DNA of 64,000 nucleotides from Anisus vortex (lineage: Eukaryota; Mollusca; Gastropoda; Planorbidae), in NCBI GenBank assembly GCA_949126835.1, contig OX421499.1:4046553-4110552 (forward strand), in the 5' to 3' direction. Shown here piece after piece: positions 1-12,986 of the stretch. The notes beneath the pieces were generated by a model. It was not told the origin of the DNA and did not search any database. It saw only the letters and a program-made list of their open reading frames with translations. Each line of letters opens with the position of its first letter. The first letter of the stretch is position 1. The translations under genes and the position numbers were made by a program.

Positions 1-130
1 GTGTTGGCGATGGGCAGATATTTTGGCAACACGATTCTCTGTCCGTGTTTATAACTGACCCTCACCATACGGCAGTACGCTATTATAAACTAAAGACACC
101 CTGCAGCCCTTTATGGTCCATTCTCTACAA

Positions 131-336
131 CCGGGGTAGGCAACTTTTTGGCAATAGTGTGCCGAAGTAGGATTTCTAATTCATTCAGCGTGCCAACATC
201 CTATATGCCATCTAACGCTAGCAGTCAATTTCTTATAGAAGATATTTTAATTGGCTTTTTAGGGATCGTCCGCTATCAGTTGTAAATCGCCCTGCGTGCC
301 AAGTCTGGCACGCGTTCCGTAGGTTGCCGATCCCTG
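131..336. mobile_element. hAT-like MITE, family 1 (206 bp)
   Basis: Short non-coding element with terminal inverted repeats of the GGGGTCGGCAACC / GGTTGCCGACCCC type. It is flanked by 8-bp direct repeats, ctctacaa at 123-130 and ctctacag at 337-344 (7 of 8 match). An 8-bp target duplication with CAG...CTG-like ends is the hAT signature. The interior (GTGCCGAAGTAGGATT, then TCTGGCACGCG near the end) recurs in the copies at 20338, 29604, 37716 and 45892. It cannot move by itself. Confidence 0.8.
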
Positions 337-344
337 CTCTACAG

Positions 345-2763
345 CAGCTTTTTTTTCTTAGATGTCTCCACAAAAATGTGTCGAACTGTCTTAATGCTTC
401 AGTTTTTATTTAATTTCTTTAAAAAGTATTAAGGATTGGACAAAGCGTGCACATGGCTCAAAATAGGCAAAAAACTAAATGGAGAAAGATGACTGCTAAG
501 GTGTCCATTCGCTAACCTCAAACGACCACAACGGCCAATCTGATGATGATGAACAATGTATTTCAACTTATTTAACAATATTCTGACGAAAATGTGGAAA
601 CTAAACACTTGAATAAAACGGTTAAAAGTAGTTTATTTTATTGACAGAGAAAGGAGGAGAATCAACTGATCTATAAAAAAGAATGGATTGCGCCTTCTTA
701 ATAAATAGGTTTGAGAAATGTGAAGAAATGCACCGATCTATAGAAGAAAGGGAAAACTAAAAATTTCCACTGCACTTACCGATATAAACAAAATTGTGTC
801 TAAAACTTACTGTGCCATTGATCTATAAATAGATCGGAACGGACTCTATGTAGCTGCCATTTTACACAATATGCAAACGGATTGTTGCTGTCAAGCTTCT
901 GACTTCTTATTAATAATATCAAACTAACAATAATACGATCAAAAGAAAACAAATAAAAAACAATAAAAAAGTTAATAATAAAAAAAAGTAGACAGCAATA
1001 TTTCGCAGTACGGGAAAACCCGGTCCCGAACACACACTAAATTTGAAAGCATTTCAAATGGACATCATTTGGAAACGCGCCCGTTTTATAACCTTAACAT
1101 ACGGTGATTAATAATAGGTATATGTTTATTTTAAAAAATAAATTAACGAATTAAGCAATAGTGTTAATAAAATAAAAATTTCTTTTGGAGGACGTTTCCA
1201 ATTTATACATTTAACTTTTAACTCGATTAGTCAAACGGCTTAGGAGAATATACAGCAGATACAAACATCTAAATAAATAAACAAACTCACGGTAATTATA
1301 TATATTGATCAGTGACAATGGAAACAAAATGTCGGAAATTTCCTCAAGGATGTTACTTCCGGGCCTAATCCATTCTTTTTAGAGATCAGTGGGAGAATCT
1401 CACAGCAATTTATGTTTTGTTGAAAGCGAGCAGAAAACTTTCTTTTTAGGGTTGGGAAGGGGGGGGCGCAATATACAGCGTGAAAATGCTCCACATGTTT
1501 CGTAAAACTTAAAAATAAATAACAAATAAAACAACAAATTACTCAGCAGACAACATTTGTTGTTGTTGTTTTTTTTTTGTTATAAAAGTTCTTTTTTTTT
1601 TTTTAAAGGTTGTAATGAAATGAGGGCGTGACCGCTTACCCCATTGACAAAAATGTATTATATCGAATTCCACCCTGTAGACGTAAACGTTGAGTGGAGT
1701 ATCCCGGGACAAGGAAAGTGCATTTCGAAAGGAAGCCATGTTGCGGGTAAGATATTGTGAATTGGTTCAGCTGCAATGGAAATTTAGAACAACTTGTCGT
1801 TTGTTTTTTTTAAAATGGGTCTTGACTATTGAAATGGCATAGTTGTAAGTTTAAACGATGTAAGTCATTGTGGTTTTATGTTTATAAGGCTATATATGTA
1901 AGGCTTCGATGACCTAGTTTTAAATGGCCAAATTTTTTTATGATTTTGACATCCTTGCAATAGGAGTTCTTAATTGACTGGTATAAATGTGACTGAGATA
2001 ATGAAAATATTTTTTCAACTGCTGTTGACTGTTTGCATTCACTTTTGGGGGACTTTAACATGTAGGGTGTTGATCAAATATTACTCAACAAAATCAAACG
2101 TCAACTTTTCTTACAACTTTTGCAAATAATATTGTTCAATCAACAGTTCTAGAGTTTTATCATAGTGAAGTACTGACAGACAGAAGTGGATACCATAACA
2201 GAAAGAAAACAAAACAATTGTGAGACTCCCTGCATCTTCCACCACTACCCTCTATAACTTTTATTTTTCTTAATGTTTAATCTGTCACTCTATCTTTGTG
2301 TGGAGAAAAAAAAAAGATTAACATATGCTAAAAGAGCTCCGCCCCTCACCCCCCTATTTCACCGCCCTTATTTTTCAGCCCCCTCCGCCCATCATTCGGG
2401 TTATATTTTGTTTACATCTTTCTGCAAACGTCAAAAACTTTTTTTTTTACCTTTCATGCAAAACGAGAAAGTTACGTGTTTTTTTTTATATATTATACTT
2501 ATAATTTCAGAGACGGCATAAGGTCAAAGTGCACCATATTGTGGAGTGTGATACTCTCAAAATCGTTTTGGTTTTGTTGTTTTTTGTTCTTTTCTTTAGT
2601 GATATTATGTAAGTTGCTAGAATCGCAGATTTGCACAAATTACAAGGGCGGATAATCCATAGAGTTACTTGATGACTGTTAAATAGAGTTCACTCTGCCC
2701 CCTTCTTTATACTCCTTTAGTTTAAGAATGTTAAACTTAAATACGATATTACATTTTTAGCTT
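345..2763. other. AT-rich intergenic stretch
   Basis: No gene, RNA or repeat family is recognised. It has many A/T runs and a few short random open frames with no domain. The T-rich stretch around 1565-1605 is low complexity. The last 100 bases lead into the minisatellite. Confidence 0.5.
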
Positions 2764-3620
2764 TGCCCTTTTATCCCACTATGTTTAACTGTGCCCCCTT
2801 TCTCCTACTATGTTTAACTGTGCCCCCTTTCTCCTACTATGTTTAACTGTGCCCCCTTTCTCCTACTATGTTTAACTGTGCCCCCTTTCTCCTACTATGT
2901 TTAACTGTGCCCCCTTTCTCCTACTATGTTTAACTGTGCCCCCTTTCTCCTACTATGATTAACTGTGTCCCTTTTCTCCCACTATGTTTAACTGTGCCCC
3001 ATTTCTCCCACTGTGTTTAACTGTGTCCCCTTTCTCCTACTATGTTTAACTGTGCCCCCTTTCTCCTACTATGTTTAACTGTGCCCCATTTCTCCCACTA
3101 TGTTTAACTGTCCCTTTTCTTCCACCATGTTTAACTGTGCCCCATTTCTCCCACTGTGTTTAACTGTGTCCCCTTTCTCCTACTATGTTTAACTGTGCCT
3201 CCTTTCTCCCACTATGTTTAACTGTGCCCCATTTCTCCCACTATGTTTAACTGTCCCTTTTCTTCCACTATGTTTAACTGTGCCCCCTTTCTCCTACTAT
3301 ATTTAACTGTGCCCCATTTCTCCCACTATGTTTAACTGTCCCTTTTCTTCCACTATGTTTAACTGTGCCCCATTTCTCCCACTATGTTTAACTGTCCCTT
3401 TTCTTCCACTATGTTTAACTGTGCCCCCTTTCTCCTACTATATTTAACTGTGCCCCATTTCTCCCACTATGTTTAACTGTCCCTTTTCTTCCACTATGTT
3501 TAACTGTGCCCCCTTTCTCCTACTATGTTTAACTGTGCCCCCTTTCTCCTACTATGTTTAACTGTGCCCCCTTTCTCCTACTATGTTTAACTGTGTCCCC
3601 TTTCTCCTACTATGTTTAAC
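2764..3620. repeat. 29-bp minisatellite, about 30 units
   Basis: Tandem array with consensus ctgtgccccctttctcc plus tactatgtttaa. Three unit types are visible: CCCCCTTTCTCCTAC, CCCCATTTCTCCCAC (both 29 bp) and a shorter CCCTTTTCTTCCAC type (27 bp). They recur in blocks, for example a unit with TATATTTAAC near 3297 and again near 3437, which suggests higher-order duplication. One strand is strongly pyrimidine-rich. No coding role is seen. Confidence 0.93.
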
Positions 3621-3791
3621 TACTGTGGTATCTAGCTGAAGCCCAACAGGAGCAAAGTCCCGTGATCCCCAGCTGTGTGTTATTGTTACATATTAATCTG
3701 TACATGTTATAGAAAATAAGTCAGAGTTTCTCTGACGATCTGTCTCTCTCTTTTTTTAGTTTTTCAATATCTCTTTTTCAATCATTGGCTT

Positions 3792-3794
<3 letters not shown>

Positions 3795-3878
<84 letters not shown>
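3795..3878. repeat. (CT)n microsatellite
   Basis: About 84 bp of nearly pure CT dinucleotide, followed by a looser CT-rich stretch to about 3960. Confidence 0.95.
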
Positions 3879-3881
<3 letters not shown>

Positions 3882-3959
3882 TAGTTCTCTTTATGTCTGT
3901 CTCTCATTATCTCTGTCAATCTTTGCCTTTATATCTTTATATCTCTCTCTCTATTTAGC

Positions 3960-5035
3960 TCTCTATAAATTAATATATAGGCTATATATATTAAACAGTT
4001 TATTAATTAACCTTCTCTTTGGTGTTAATCAAAGTGACGATTACGAGACAAAGCCGTGTGTGTTGCATGTTATAATATATACGCGTCTCTCTGTTTGTCT
4101 CACTCTCTCTCCCTCTGTTGCGATTCTAATGTTTACTGAGAGTGAAGGCTGGACAACTGGCCGATGCAACTGTTGCACGAGCCTAAGAGTAAAGGGTATC
4201 AGTTCAACTCCGGATAGATGTCTAACATCAATGTTGGAACAAAATATTTGCAATGTGCTGGCAACACAATCCCCAAGTATACCAAGAAAGTTGTAAACCA
4301 CTATGGACCTAAAAAAAAGTCCTAACTTGTTTATTCGTATATTTCTCAACTAAACGGATAGATAAAACATAGTATGTTAAAAACGTATCGTTAGGTTTCT
4401 GGAGTGAAACTGTTTTATATACAACGTTACGGCAAGTACCGGCACACGGTTGACTTGGGGCACAGGGACAGGGCACGCAAAAAGGTGGAGAATATAAAAA
4501 AAAAGAAAACATGTGGAAAGAGTTAGCTTTGTCATGGTTCGCCAAGGTAACAAACCATAAACACCGACGCATGATACGCAGACAAATAGTAAACAAGAAC
4601 GTAGAATCATGCACTTAACTTTCTCCCCCACACATCCCCTAATCCACCCCTTCTCCCTTATCATAAACTTTGTCTTGCATATTTCCCACCCATATGATGA
4701 GTGTACAATATTTCCTCACTACTCGAGTCGGCAGTCTCAGCCGAGTTAAGTTTCATTGCAACGAGACCATCTAAGAGGGCGATAAAGAGGTGATGCGGAA
4801 AAGATGTCAACAGTGGAGAATATTATTTTTTTTTTGTTGTTCTTGTTGAAATAATGCAGTACGGTTAACTGAGCAGCGAAGAGCATATGGTGAGAAGCAG
4901 ACATATGGAGGACCAATGATATTCTACCTTTATTTATATACTTATGTAGGGACAGAGAAATTAAAAAATGTAAAAGATAGATAGATATTCAGATTGATAG
5001 AAATTTGGATAAATGGAAAAATTGTTAGATACATA
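3960..5035. other. Intergenic stretch, nothing recognised
   Basis: Several overlapping open frames of about 80-100 codons occur on both strands, but none shows a domain, and composition and overlap argue against coding. No repeat family seen elsewhere in the window was recognised here. Confidence 0.4.
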
Positions 5036-5041
5036 GATAGT

Positions 5042-5085
<44 letters not shown>

Positions 5086-5110
5086 GAGATAGATAGAGAG
5101 ATAGATAGAG

Positions 5111-5161
<51 letters not shown>

Positions 5162-5835
5162 AAGATAGATGGATAGATGGATAGATGGATATATAGATAG
5201 ATAGATAGATGGATAGATGGATAGATGGATAGATGGATAGATGGATAGATGGATAGATGGATAGATGGATAGATGGATAGATGGATAGATGGATAGATGG
5301 ATAGATGGATAGATGGATAGATGGATAGATGGATAGATGGATAGATGGATAGATGGATAGATGGATAGATGGATAGATGGATAGATGGATAGATGGATAG
5401 ATGGATAGATGGATAGATGGATAGATGGATAGATGGATAGATGGATAGATGGATAGATGGATAGATGGATAGATGGATAGATGGATAGATGGATAGATGG
5501 ATAGATGGATAGATGGATAGATGGATAGATGGATAGATGGATAGATGGATAGATGGATAGATGGATAGATGGATAGATGGATAGATGGATAGATGGATAG
5601 ATGGATAGATGGATAGATGGATAGATGGATAGATGGATAGATGGATAGATGGATAGATGGATAGATGGATAGATGGATAGATGGATAGATGGATAGATGG
5701 ATAGATGGATAGATGGATAGATGGATAGATGGATAGATGGATAGATGGATAGATGGATAGATGGATAGATGGATAGATGGATAGATGGATAGATGGATAG
5801 ATGGATAGATGGATAGATGGATAGATGGATAGATG

Positions 5836-5905
<70 letters not shown>
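5042..5905. repeat. GATA / GATAGATG compound satellite
   Basis: About 860 bp. Plain TAGA tetramers at both ends (about 5042-5164 and 5839-5905) flank a core of roughly 80 copies of the octamer GGATAGAT. A short tetramer interruption lies near 5190-5208. The minus strand reads open in more than one frame as Ser-Ile-Tyr-Leu/Pro/His repeats, an artefact of the unit length, so the long open frames here are not genes. Confidence 0.97.
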
Positions 5906-6235
5906 CAAAAAAAGCAGAAAGAAAGTTCGAGATGTCAAAAGCGACACAGATAGAAAGACATAAATGGAACTGGTTAATAAACAAACCGATAGGCAGACAA
6001 TAATCGTACAGCAGACAAGCGAACTTACAGTAGAAAGGTTACATAGATAATTCAATCTATTGATAGATAGAGGCCTAGATCACTAGATCTATGGACAGAA
6101 AAAAGGACAGACAGACAGTTATATAGATGGGTAGAGAGATAGATAGATAAAAGATGGATCAATTGAAAGGCAAACACAGAGACAGGCAGATATATAGATA
6201 AATAGATAGAAAAAAGGACATACATACTGTTAGAC

Positions 6236-6239
<4 letters not shown>

Positions 6240-6272
<33 letters not shown>

Positions 6273-6400
6273 GATGGATAAATCGACAGAAAGACTGATA
6301 GACAGATTTATATAGATAGATAGATATATGTATATAGGCCTATAATATATACATATATATATTATATATATGTATATATAATATATATAAGGATATATAT

Positions 6401-6443
<43 letters not shown>

Positions 6444-6446
6444 TAC
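6240..6446. repeat. (GA)n and (TA)n microsatellites
   Basis: GA tract at about 6240-6268, then TA-rich dinucleotide repeats at about 6310-6446 with several TATATA palindromic stretches. The 6447-7046 stretch after it shows no recognisable feature. Confidence 0.9.
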
Positions 6447-7046
6447 ACCGGTATATCCAAGTGTCTGTTCAGCAGTCTATTTCCTTAATTCCCCTTCTGT
6501 TTCCAGATGCAATTCGACACTTCTGCTTAGATGTGACCTGCTGCCTGAACGCCCATCTGAGATAGCATCTCTTCAGCTGTCACGATCTGAGAATCTAGGC
6601 ACACTTTTTACCCCGGCAAACTTTTCCATTTTATTGCTGCAAAAAACAACAATCAAGGCTTTTATTTCAATGTGGGTGGATTACTTGTGGATAAGTGGAT
6701 GGTTTGTGTGGATGAATGGGGGTGGGAGAATGTATGGATTCATTGATAGTGAATAGGCCTATTTTCTAACATTCCTTCATCCAGTCTTTATCCAGTCCAC
6801 CATCAATCGAATTATCCATCTGGTCACTAGTGGTTCCAATAATGAAAGCAGTCCTCCGTCATTCACATCTTCCAGCTAGTAACTCATTCACCAAAAAAAA
6901 TACAAATATCCACTCATTCATCCATTTTTCCATTTTTCTCGACGCCTATCCTTCAATCCATTAATCTAGTCACACTACCATCCACCATTTGCTTATGCAC
7001 ACATCCATCTTTCCCCTGGATAACCAACTGGTCCTAAGATAGTAAA

Positions 7047-7307
7047 AAGTAAAGTACCCTTCGGATCAAATTGATCATAGGGCTGGTGAATCAGTGTTCA
7101 ACAGTTTCTGCGGCTTCGGCATACGAGGGGATGTGTGGCCAGCACAATGCCCAGCCGCCTTTACTTTACTCCAACTAGTGTCAGGTACCCGTCAGAGCTG
7201 AGTAGACTCAGGGGCATCCTCATGTCCCGTGGTAAAAAACAATCCTAGCCAGGATTCGAACCCAGAACCTTCGGATCGCCAGTCGAACGCGCGGCCACCG
7301 TGTCCCC
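7047..7307 (-). mobile_element. tRNA-derived SINE (family S1)
   Basis: Member of the most abundant repeat here. Read on the minus strand it has a tRNA-like head with B-box GGTTCGAATCCTGG, then a body containing AGTCTACTCAGCTCTGACGG and GGCGGCTGGGCATTGTGCTG. It ends in a conserved tail with a GAT CA...GGGTACTTTACTTT-like end. The head resembles a Leu/Ser-type tRNA (GCCGAGCGGCAG in better copies). It is diverged and non-autonomous, and would have been mobilised by a LINE. Confidence 0.85.
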
Positions 7308-9486
7308 ATAACACAGAAATGGAAGAGCTTATAACGCACACAGGCTGGAGGAAAGTAAAGCGCTTAGATCTGCTGGCCACACACTCCCATCGTCAGCCCG
7401 TTTTCTTTTCCAATGCTCACTAAAACTAAACGATGATCCACGCTATGTAAAAAAAAGAAAAAAAAAAAGAAACACTGAGCAATTCGCCGGACCGAAGTCA
7501 CGTATCAGTTGAATACGACAAGAATGACATATTTATCTTCACCGTTTAACAAAACGAACCGATGTACTCCCTGGTTCAGTCAGATAGGGCGAAGACGTTT
7601 CTTCAAGTACCCTCCTTCAACTTCAATTAGATCAAATCAGCTTTTCGCGGTACAAGGGCGTCGGTGGCTGGAATTTCGGGTGAGGAGAAGAGATGGGGCA
7701 GGGAAGACAATTGGGGCTGGGGGGAGGAGGAGGAGGGGAGCTTCGGCTTACTCTTAGCCCAAGAGATAAGGTTATGGTGGCAGCGGTGGCGGGCACATGC
7801 TTAAGAAGACTTTTCAAACATCTTTATATGATGACCTGTTCACCGTCTCACAGTCCAGGAGAGATAGTTTTGACAAGACTAATTTGGTAGGAAGCAGTGG
7901 TTCTGTACATTCAAGCTGGGATAACTTAATTGGAGGAATTTTTTGTTTTAAAAATTATTTGTAGGCCTACTAGTTTGTATGGGAAGCGGTGAAGAAAGAA
8001 GAAAAAGTCGAACGGGAACCTTTTTCTGTACGACATATGTGGTCCACAGTTCTGTCTGTTCATCGAGCTTATCTATTTATCTATATATATATAATCTAAC
8101 TATCTATATATCGTTTATATTCGTGTCTATTTATAGCTTTATATTGAATATAATTTTTTTTTAAATATGTCTTGTCTTGGCTAAGCCCCACCTCAAGGTA
8201 TTTTTGAAAAATATATTTTTTTAACAGTTTTGTTTTTAAATATGTACTAATTCGCTAGAAATTTGGTAAATGTTTGTCACGCGAAAGTTCAGCCCCCCCC
8301 CCCCCCCCTTCCCTGGACAAATTCTAGCTTCGCCCCATGGGCACAACCAAGGCTAAAAGCAAAAGAGCTTTACAGAGAACCCATACAGATGGTCAAAACA
8401 AAAACTGCTCCATATTATAATAGTTTAAAATAAAGCTTCCGGAACCGGGTTACTTAAGAACCGGTTAAGCCCGTTGGCCTAACCGGATTTCGTGAAGAAT
8501 CCGGAACAATATTAGACGCGATTCCTGTTCCGTTTGCAAGCTGCCACAAAGTTTTTTAACAAACTTTTTTTCAGCACCGTAAAAACAACTGCCTAATTAT
8601 AATTAAACTTTAAATTGAAATTGTTTAATTTAAATGGATTTTAAATTCTTGTTAAATTCTAACAGTCAATCCCGAATAATTGACACAAAGCTAGATTTTG
8701 TAATATGCACAATTAAAAAATGTGTCCGTTATATAAAACAAACAACAGTTAACAAAATCTTTCAAACGTTTTATATATAATAAAAACAAAGGTATCATGT
8801 TTGTGATTATATCTTTTTTTTAAATTGTATAGCCTTAAAGCCAATAATATATTGTATTACTTAACTTTTAGATTAATATGAAATGTCTTTATATTATGTC
8901 ATTATTATACAGTATCAGATTCTTGTACCCGCTAAGGGGGTAATATGATAGCATTATGATCTCAGTTTGAGATTCCTTTACCAATGGAAACCAAGGAGTA
9001 CAACTACCTTTCAAACATTAGATGCACTATTAAGTATACAACCTTGGTAAATAATGTTATGTTCAATAATATACATATAAATTGTTTCGTCTTATAATAA
9101 TTACATAATTTTTAACATTCTTTTATTAATGTGATCACTTTTAAGTTGTATGTTGTAAAATATTATTATTTTTAAAAAGAGGGGGAAAAAGTAGAAATAT
9201 AAACGAAAAAATGACCTGTTCATTATCTCCCTTCAATGTAATAAATGTTTTTAAATTTTATTCTAGTTATGCTGAATTAGTTAGACTCTACGCTAATATA
9301 ACTAATATAAATAATATTATTTATTAATTATTTTTTCTTTTTTTTTTTAAGCCAGTATTATGTATTTACTTCAAGATGTGATTGGAGACATAAAACTATT
9401 TTACGTTAAAATGTGCTTAAGTCGATTTAAAATGCTTTTTTTTTAAGTACAACAAATGCATACAATAATGCTAATATATTCCTCGG
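7308..9486. other. AT-rich intergenic stretch with a C16 tract
   Basis: Nothing coding is supported. A run of 16 C lies at 8293-8308. Small GATA/TATC remnants occur near 8070-8110. From 8560 to 9480 the sequence is extremely AT-rich. The CCGG-rich stretch around 8440-8510 has short inverted motifs but no clear element. Confidence 0.5.
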
Positions 9487-9755
9487 TGAGGAGGGAACAA
9501 TGAGCGCAATAGTGCGTCTCAAACCCGCCCTGATACCTGGATGTAAAGGCCTATAGTCTGGGACTTTTGCTACCGGGCAACAGTACAGGTATACGAGCAA
9601 ACCACTCCGTTAATTCCACAGGTGAGAAGCAGAATAGTGCGTGTTACTGTGGAGACCGTACACTACGTTACGCTAGTCTCGAACAGAACCTCGGTGTGCC
9701 CCCCCCCCCCAAAGGTCCATTCCTTTACTTCTTTAGGCCCTGGACTAAAGAGCCG
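9487..9755 (+). repeat. Unclassified dispersed repeat, copy 1
   Basis: Clearly related to 10272-10602. Shared blocks in the same order include CAATGAGCGCA, CTCAAACCCGC, AGTCTGGGA, GTATACGAG, GGAGACCGTAC/GGAGACTGTAC, a poly-C run and AAGAGCCG-AAGG. The function is not recognised. It flanks a LINE zinc-knuckle remnant and may be part of the same retroelement, but that is inference. Confidence 0.7.
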
Positions 9756-9879
9756 GAAGGTTCGTCCGTTTTTTTTTTAGAGACAATTATAAATCGGCAC
9801 ACGAACTAGCATCTAAAGCTGACCCGTGGTGAAAGATCCACAGAATGGTTCAAACTGGGCATTGTCCAAAAGGGGTCTA

Positions 9880-10010
9880 CTTGAGTAGGTTTAGGCCCCC
9901 ACCTTGATTCACCTTGTCAAAACTGCAAGGAAGCATAAGAGACGGTTGAGCACTTGCTGTTAGCTTGCCCACAGCCTTGCAGGATCTAAAAGTGGACAGG
10001 GAATGCCAAA
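9880..10010 (+). pseudogene. LINE C-terminal zinc-knuckle remnant
   Basis: The plus strand reads SPCQNCKEA, a stop codon, then ETVEHLLLACPQ. This matches the C-x2-C-x8-H-x4-C knuckle followed by CP that ends the ORF2 protein of many non-LTR retrotransposons. A stop lies inside the motif and the frame closes soon after, so the copy is dead. The clade cannot be fixed from so short a piece. Confidence 0.6.
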
Positions 10011-10271
10011 TGTGTGTGCCGAACCTTTACGGTAGTGTATCACAGCTGCGTGATACATTGGTATTCGTTCTACGAGATCTGAGATAGTAATCTGGGTTCG
10101 CATTCTCTCAAAGAGAAGTGGGGTTTTAGTCTAGTCTTGTACATGCACTCTGTACCCGTAAACTGCCGATGCGTTCACATTATAAGCACACGTGTTGGCT
10201 AGCGCAAAGTGGGGACAGCCCCTGTTGCGCGTCCGAGGCTCATTGCACTTCCAAGAGCCCCCAAGCCTCTC

Positions 10272-10602
10272 TGGGGAGGATGCAATGAGCGCACGAGTCC
10301 TTCTCAAACCCGCTCTGGTGCCCGAATGTCCAGTCTGGGATTTTAGCTACTGGGTGACAGTGCATGTATACGAGTGAACAACCACGTTAATGATTGTGGG
10401 GGGAAATCCGCAGATGGGGATATACAGATTACTGCATGTGAGTGCGGAGACTGTACCATATGCTACGCGTCATGCTTTATCGGCGTGTCGCTGGTAGGCA
10501 AGTCTCGGACAGGATCTTGGTGTACCCCCCCCCCCCGCCCTCTTAACCCACCTCTTAGCATCTTTACGCCCTTGACGTAAGAGCCGTAAGGCTCGTGAGG
10601 TA
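10272..10602 (+). repeat. Unclassified dispersed repeat, copy 2
   Basis: Second copy of the repeat at 9487-9755, about 785 bp downstream in the same orientation. It is longer in the middle (a segment with TGCTTTATCGGCGTGTCGC is absent from copy 1). It also ends with a poly-C run and a GTAAGAGCCGTAAGGCTCG stretch that could form a small hairpin. Confidence 0.7.
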
Positions 10603-12262
10603 ATGTTTTTGAGACACCAAATTTCGCGTTAGTTTAATTATAGTGGACGTTTCGATAGATAAACTGTCGCATTAGAAGATGTATCAGTAGACGTAGTGTT
10701 GCTGATCGAGGTCGCGGTGGACGTAATGTGGGTAGACCTACCTTATGTAGACGAAGTCTGTAGACGATGTGTCGTGGAACCTGTGGACTGTGGGACTCCA
10801 ATTCGAGCACTGTGTCGCACGACTCTGAAGAAAGGAGAAATAAAGAGCAGTAGAAATGATTGTCAGTGCATTAACAAACTTACACATAAAGTGTATATAC
10901 ACAGGCAGAGTATAAGCTCAATCCTGAACGAGATGCTCCTCGGGTAAGTAGACCATGTCCAAGGAATGGGTTTCGGAACGTATCCTCAGAGCCTTGCTGT
11001 ACGCAGAGAACGCAAGGAGTAGGCTTTGCCTGTGGTTTAAAGATGCATGCCGAATGGACGAGACTCAGGCACACATTAACCTAAGATCGTTGTTGGATCT
11101 CGTTTAGGAACGCACCATCTGGGGGACAGTTTTGCGAGACGTGACTATCAGTGGCCAGTATTTGCAGCAAAGGGCGCAGGTAGGATAGCCATTAGACTTT
11201 AGACCAAAGAAACTACGTCATGTCCAATGAGGACGAACGGGTGCAATTTTTATACTGACAGTTACAGAGAGAGTGCAAACCGACAGAGCGAAATAGCTGT
11301 CACTTATGGATAAATTGCACATTGACAACCAGAGGCAAGGAAAGTGTAGAGTGACAGAAATGACGTCAGGGTCAGTTAGAGATAAATTGCACTTTGACAG
11401 ACATTTACAGAGAAAGTGCAAAGTGCGTCGACCTTGGTGTGTACACTCTAAATCAGAAGGCGCACTCCATGAAGAGGAATGGTAAAAGCTAAATAAATAT
11501 AAAAAAAAGTTACTTTGCTCAAATAATAATATAAAGATGACAGTAAAACATTGTGATATCTTCGCGTCTTTATCAGGTTTCTTGAACGTTAGAAAGACGC
11601 TGTACACATTCACGCACGCAGACACACGTCCCAGAACAAACACAGCGCGAGGGAGCTTATTGCTGGGTGCAATTTTCACGGACACACCTGCCCAAGACAA
11701 TCATACTGGCGATGACAGCGGCGTATCCTACGTCTGTCTTATGACCTTTCCCCCCCCCCCCCTTCTCTGTCTTTCTCCATCCCGCTCGGCTCACCCCAGG
11801 GTCAAAAGATGAGTCGATGGAAAAACAAAGAATGCAGCAGAGCAAATCTCGCGAGATTACGCAATCACCCTGACAATGTGTCGCGTGCCACGCCTCATTC
11901 CTTCCCTCCTCCCCTCCCCCCTCCCCTTTCCCCTTACACACCCTAAAATGAAATGTTACATGCTCGTGACTTTATCTACAAGTCTATCGGTGCGTGCGTG
12001 GGTGTGGTGGTTGAGAGTTAGAGCGCTTGTTTCGCTGCTAGCCTGAAGGTTTCGCGTTCAAGCACTGCGATCTTGTCAGACTCTGGATGGCGTTTTACTT
12101 GATCAGTCAGGCCTATAACTTCACTGTTTTGGGAATTTGTTAGCCACACAATCATCTCTTACGTAAATGTGGCCCTGAATTGGCTTTTATCTTACTCCAA
12201 CCTTTTCTTTCTCTCTTGTTTTTCCCTCTCGTATTCATTCTTACACTTGCATCTTTTAATGT

Positions 12263-12263
<1 letters not shown>
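10603..12263. other. Intergenic stretch with degenerate short repeats
   Basis: GTAGAC-rich irregular repeats lie at about 10680-10780. Two diverged units of about 75 bp (each with GATAAATTGCAC then TTGACA) lie at about 11305-11425. A C11 run is at about 11751-11762. Open frames of 90-160 codons here overlap each other on opposite strands and show no domain. Confidence 0.4.
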
Positions 12264-12311
<48 letters not shown>

Positions 12312-12693
12312 CTCTCTCTCTTTATCACTTTTTTGTTTGTCTCTATATCTACGACCTTTTTACTTATGTCTCTTTCTTCTCTTGTCCATTTGCCTTGTCT
12401 CTCTCTTTCTCGCTCTCTATTTCTCGTGTCCCATCACTATATTATCTCGAAATATGTATCGTCCATCTCTCTCTTTCTTTTGTCTATCATTTCTTGTCTC
12501 TCTAACGTTCTCGCTTAAAATGTATTGACTAAGCCACATATACTCTTAGTAATTATTTCCTTATAACAGAATAAACGCCTCTTGTATTTAATTCCCTCCA
12601 GTCTATTTCGGCAACTCGATTGCACTGACATACATTACGATCACATCGATTCCAGATCACAGCTTTACAAAAATTATGTCAAGCACTCCTTCC

Positions 12694-12748
<55 letters not shown>
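12264..12748. repeat. Two (TC)n tracts with a TC-rich spacer
   Basis: TC dinucleotide repeats at about 12268-12320 and 12697-12748, with loosely TC-rich sequence from 12180. The overlapping plus-strand frames reading Ser/Leu/Phe repeats are microsatellite artefacts. Confidence 0.9.
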
Positions 12749-12751
<3 letters not shown>

Positions 12752-12986
12752 CTTATCTGTCTTCTATCTGGAAGATAAGTGTGTCCCATCAAATCATCGA
12801 GAACAGATCAAAGACATTTTCTTAGGACCTGTCAAGACTGCAACCATCCCGGTCAATCCTATTGACAAGGCCGAAGGAGGCCGGCCATCCTTTTATTGAT
12901 TCTACAGCTGTATTGCCCTCACCTCAACCCCCTCCCCCCCCCCCCGGCCAGCCTTCCGTCTTAAAAATATATACGGTTACAACATT

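Noticed and set aside
4961..6055. 364- and 319-codon minus-strand open frames
   Set aside because: They translate a GATA/GATAGATG satellite (Ser-Ile-Tyr-Leu/His/Pro). The unit contains no stop codon in these frames and nothing else supports a gene.
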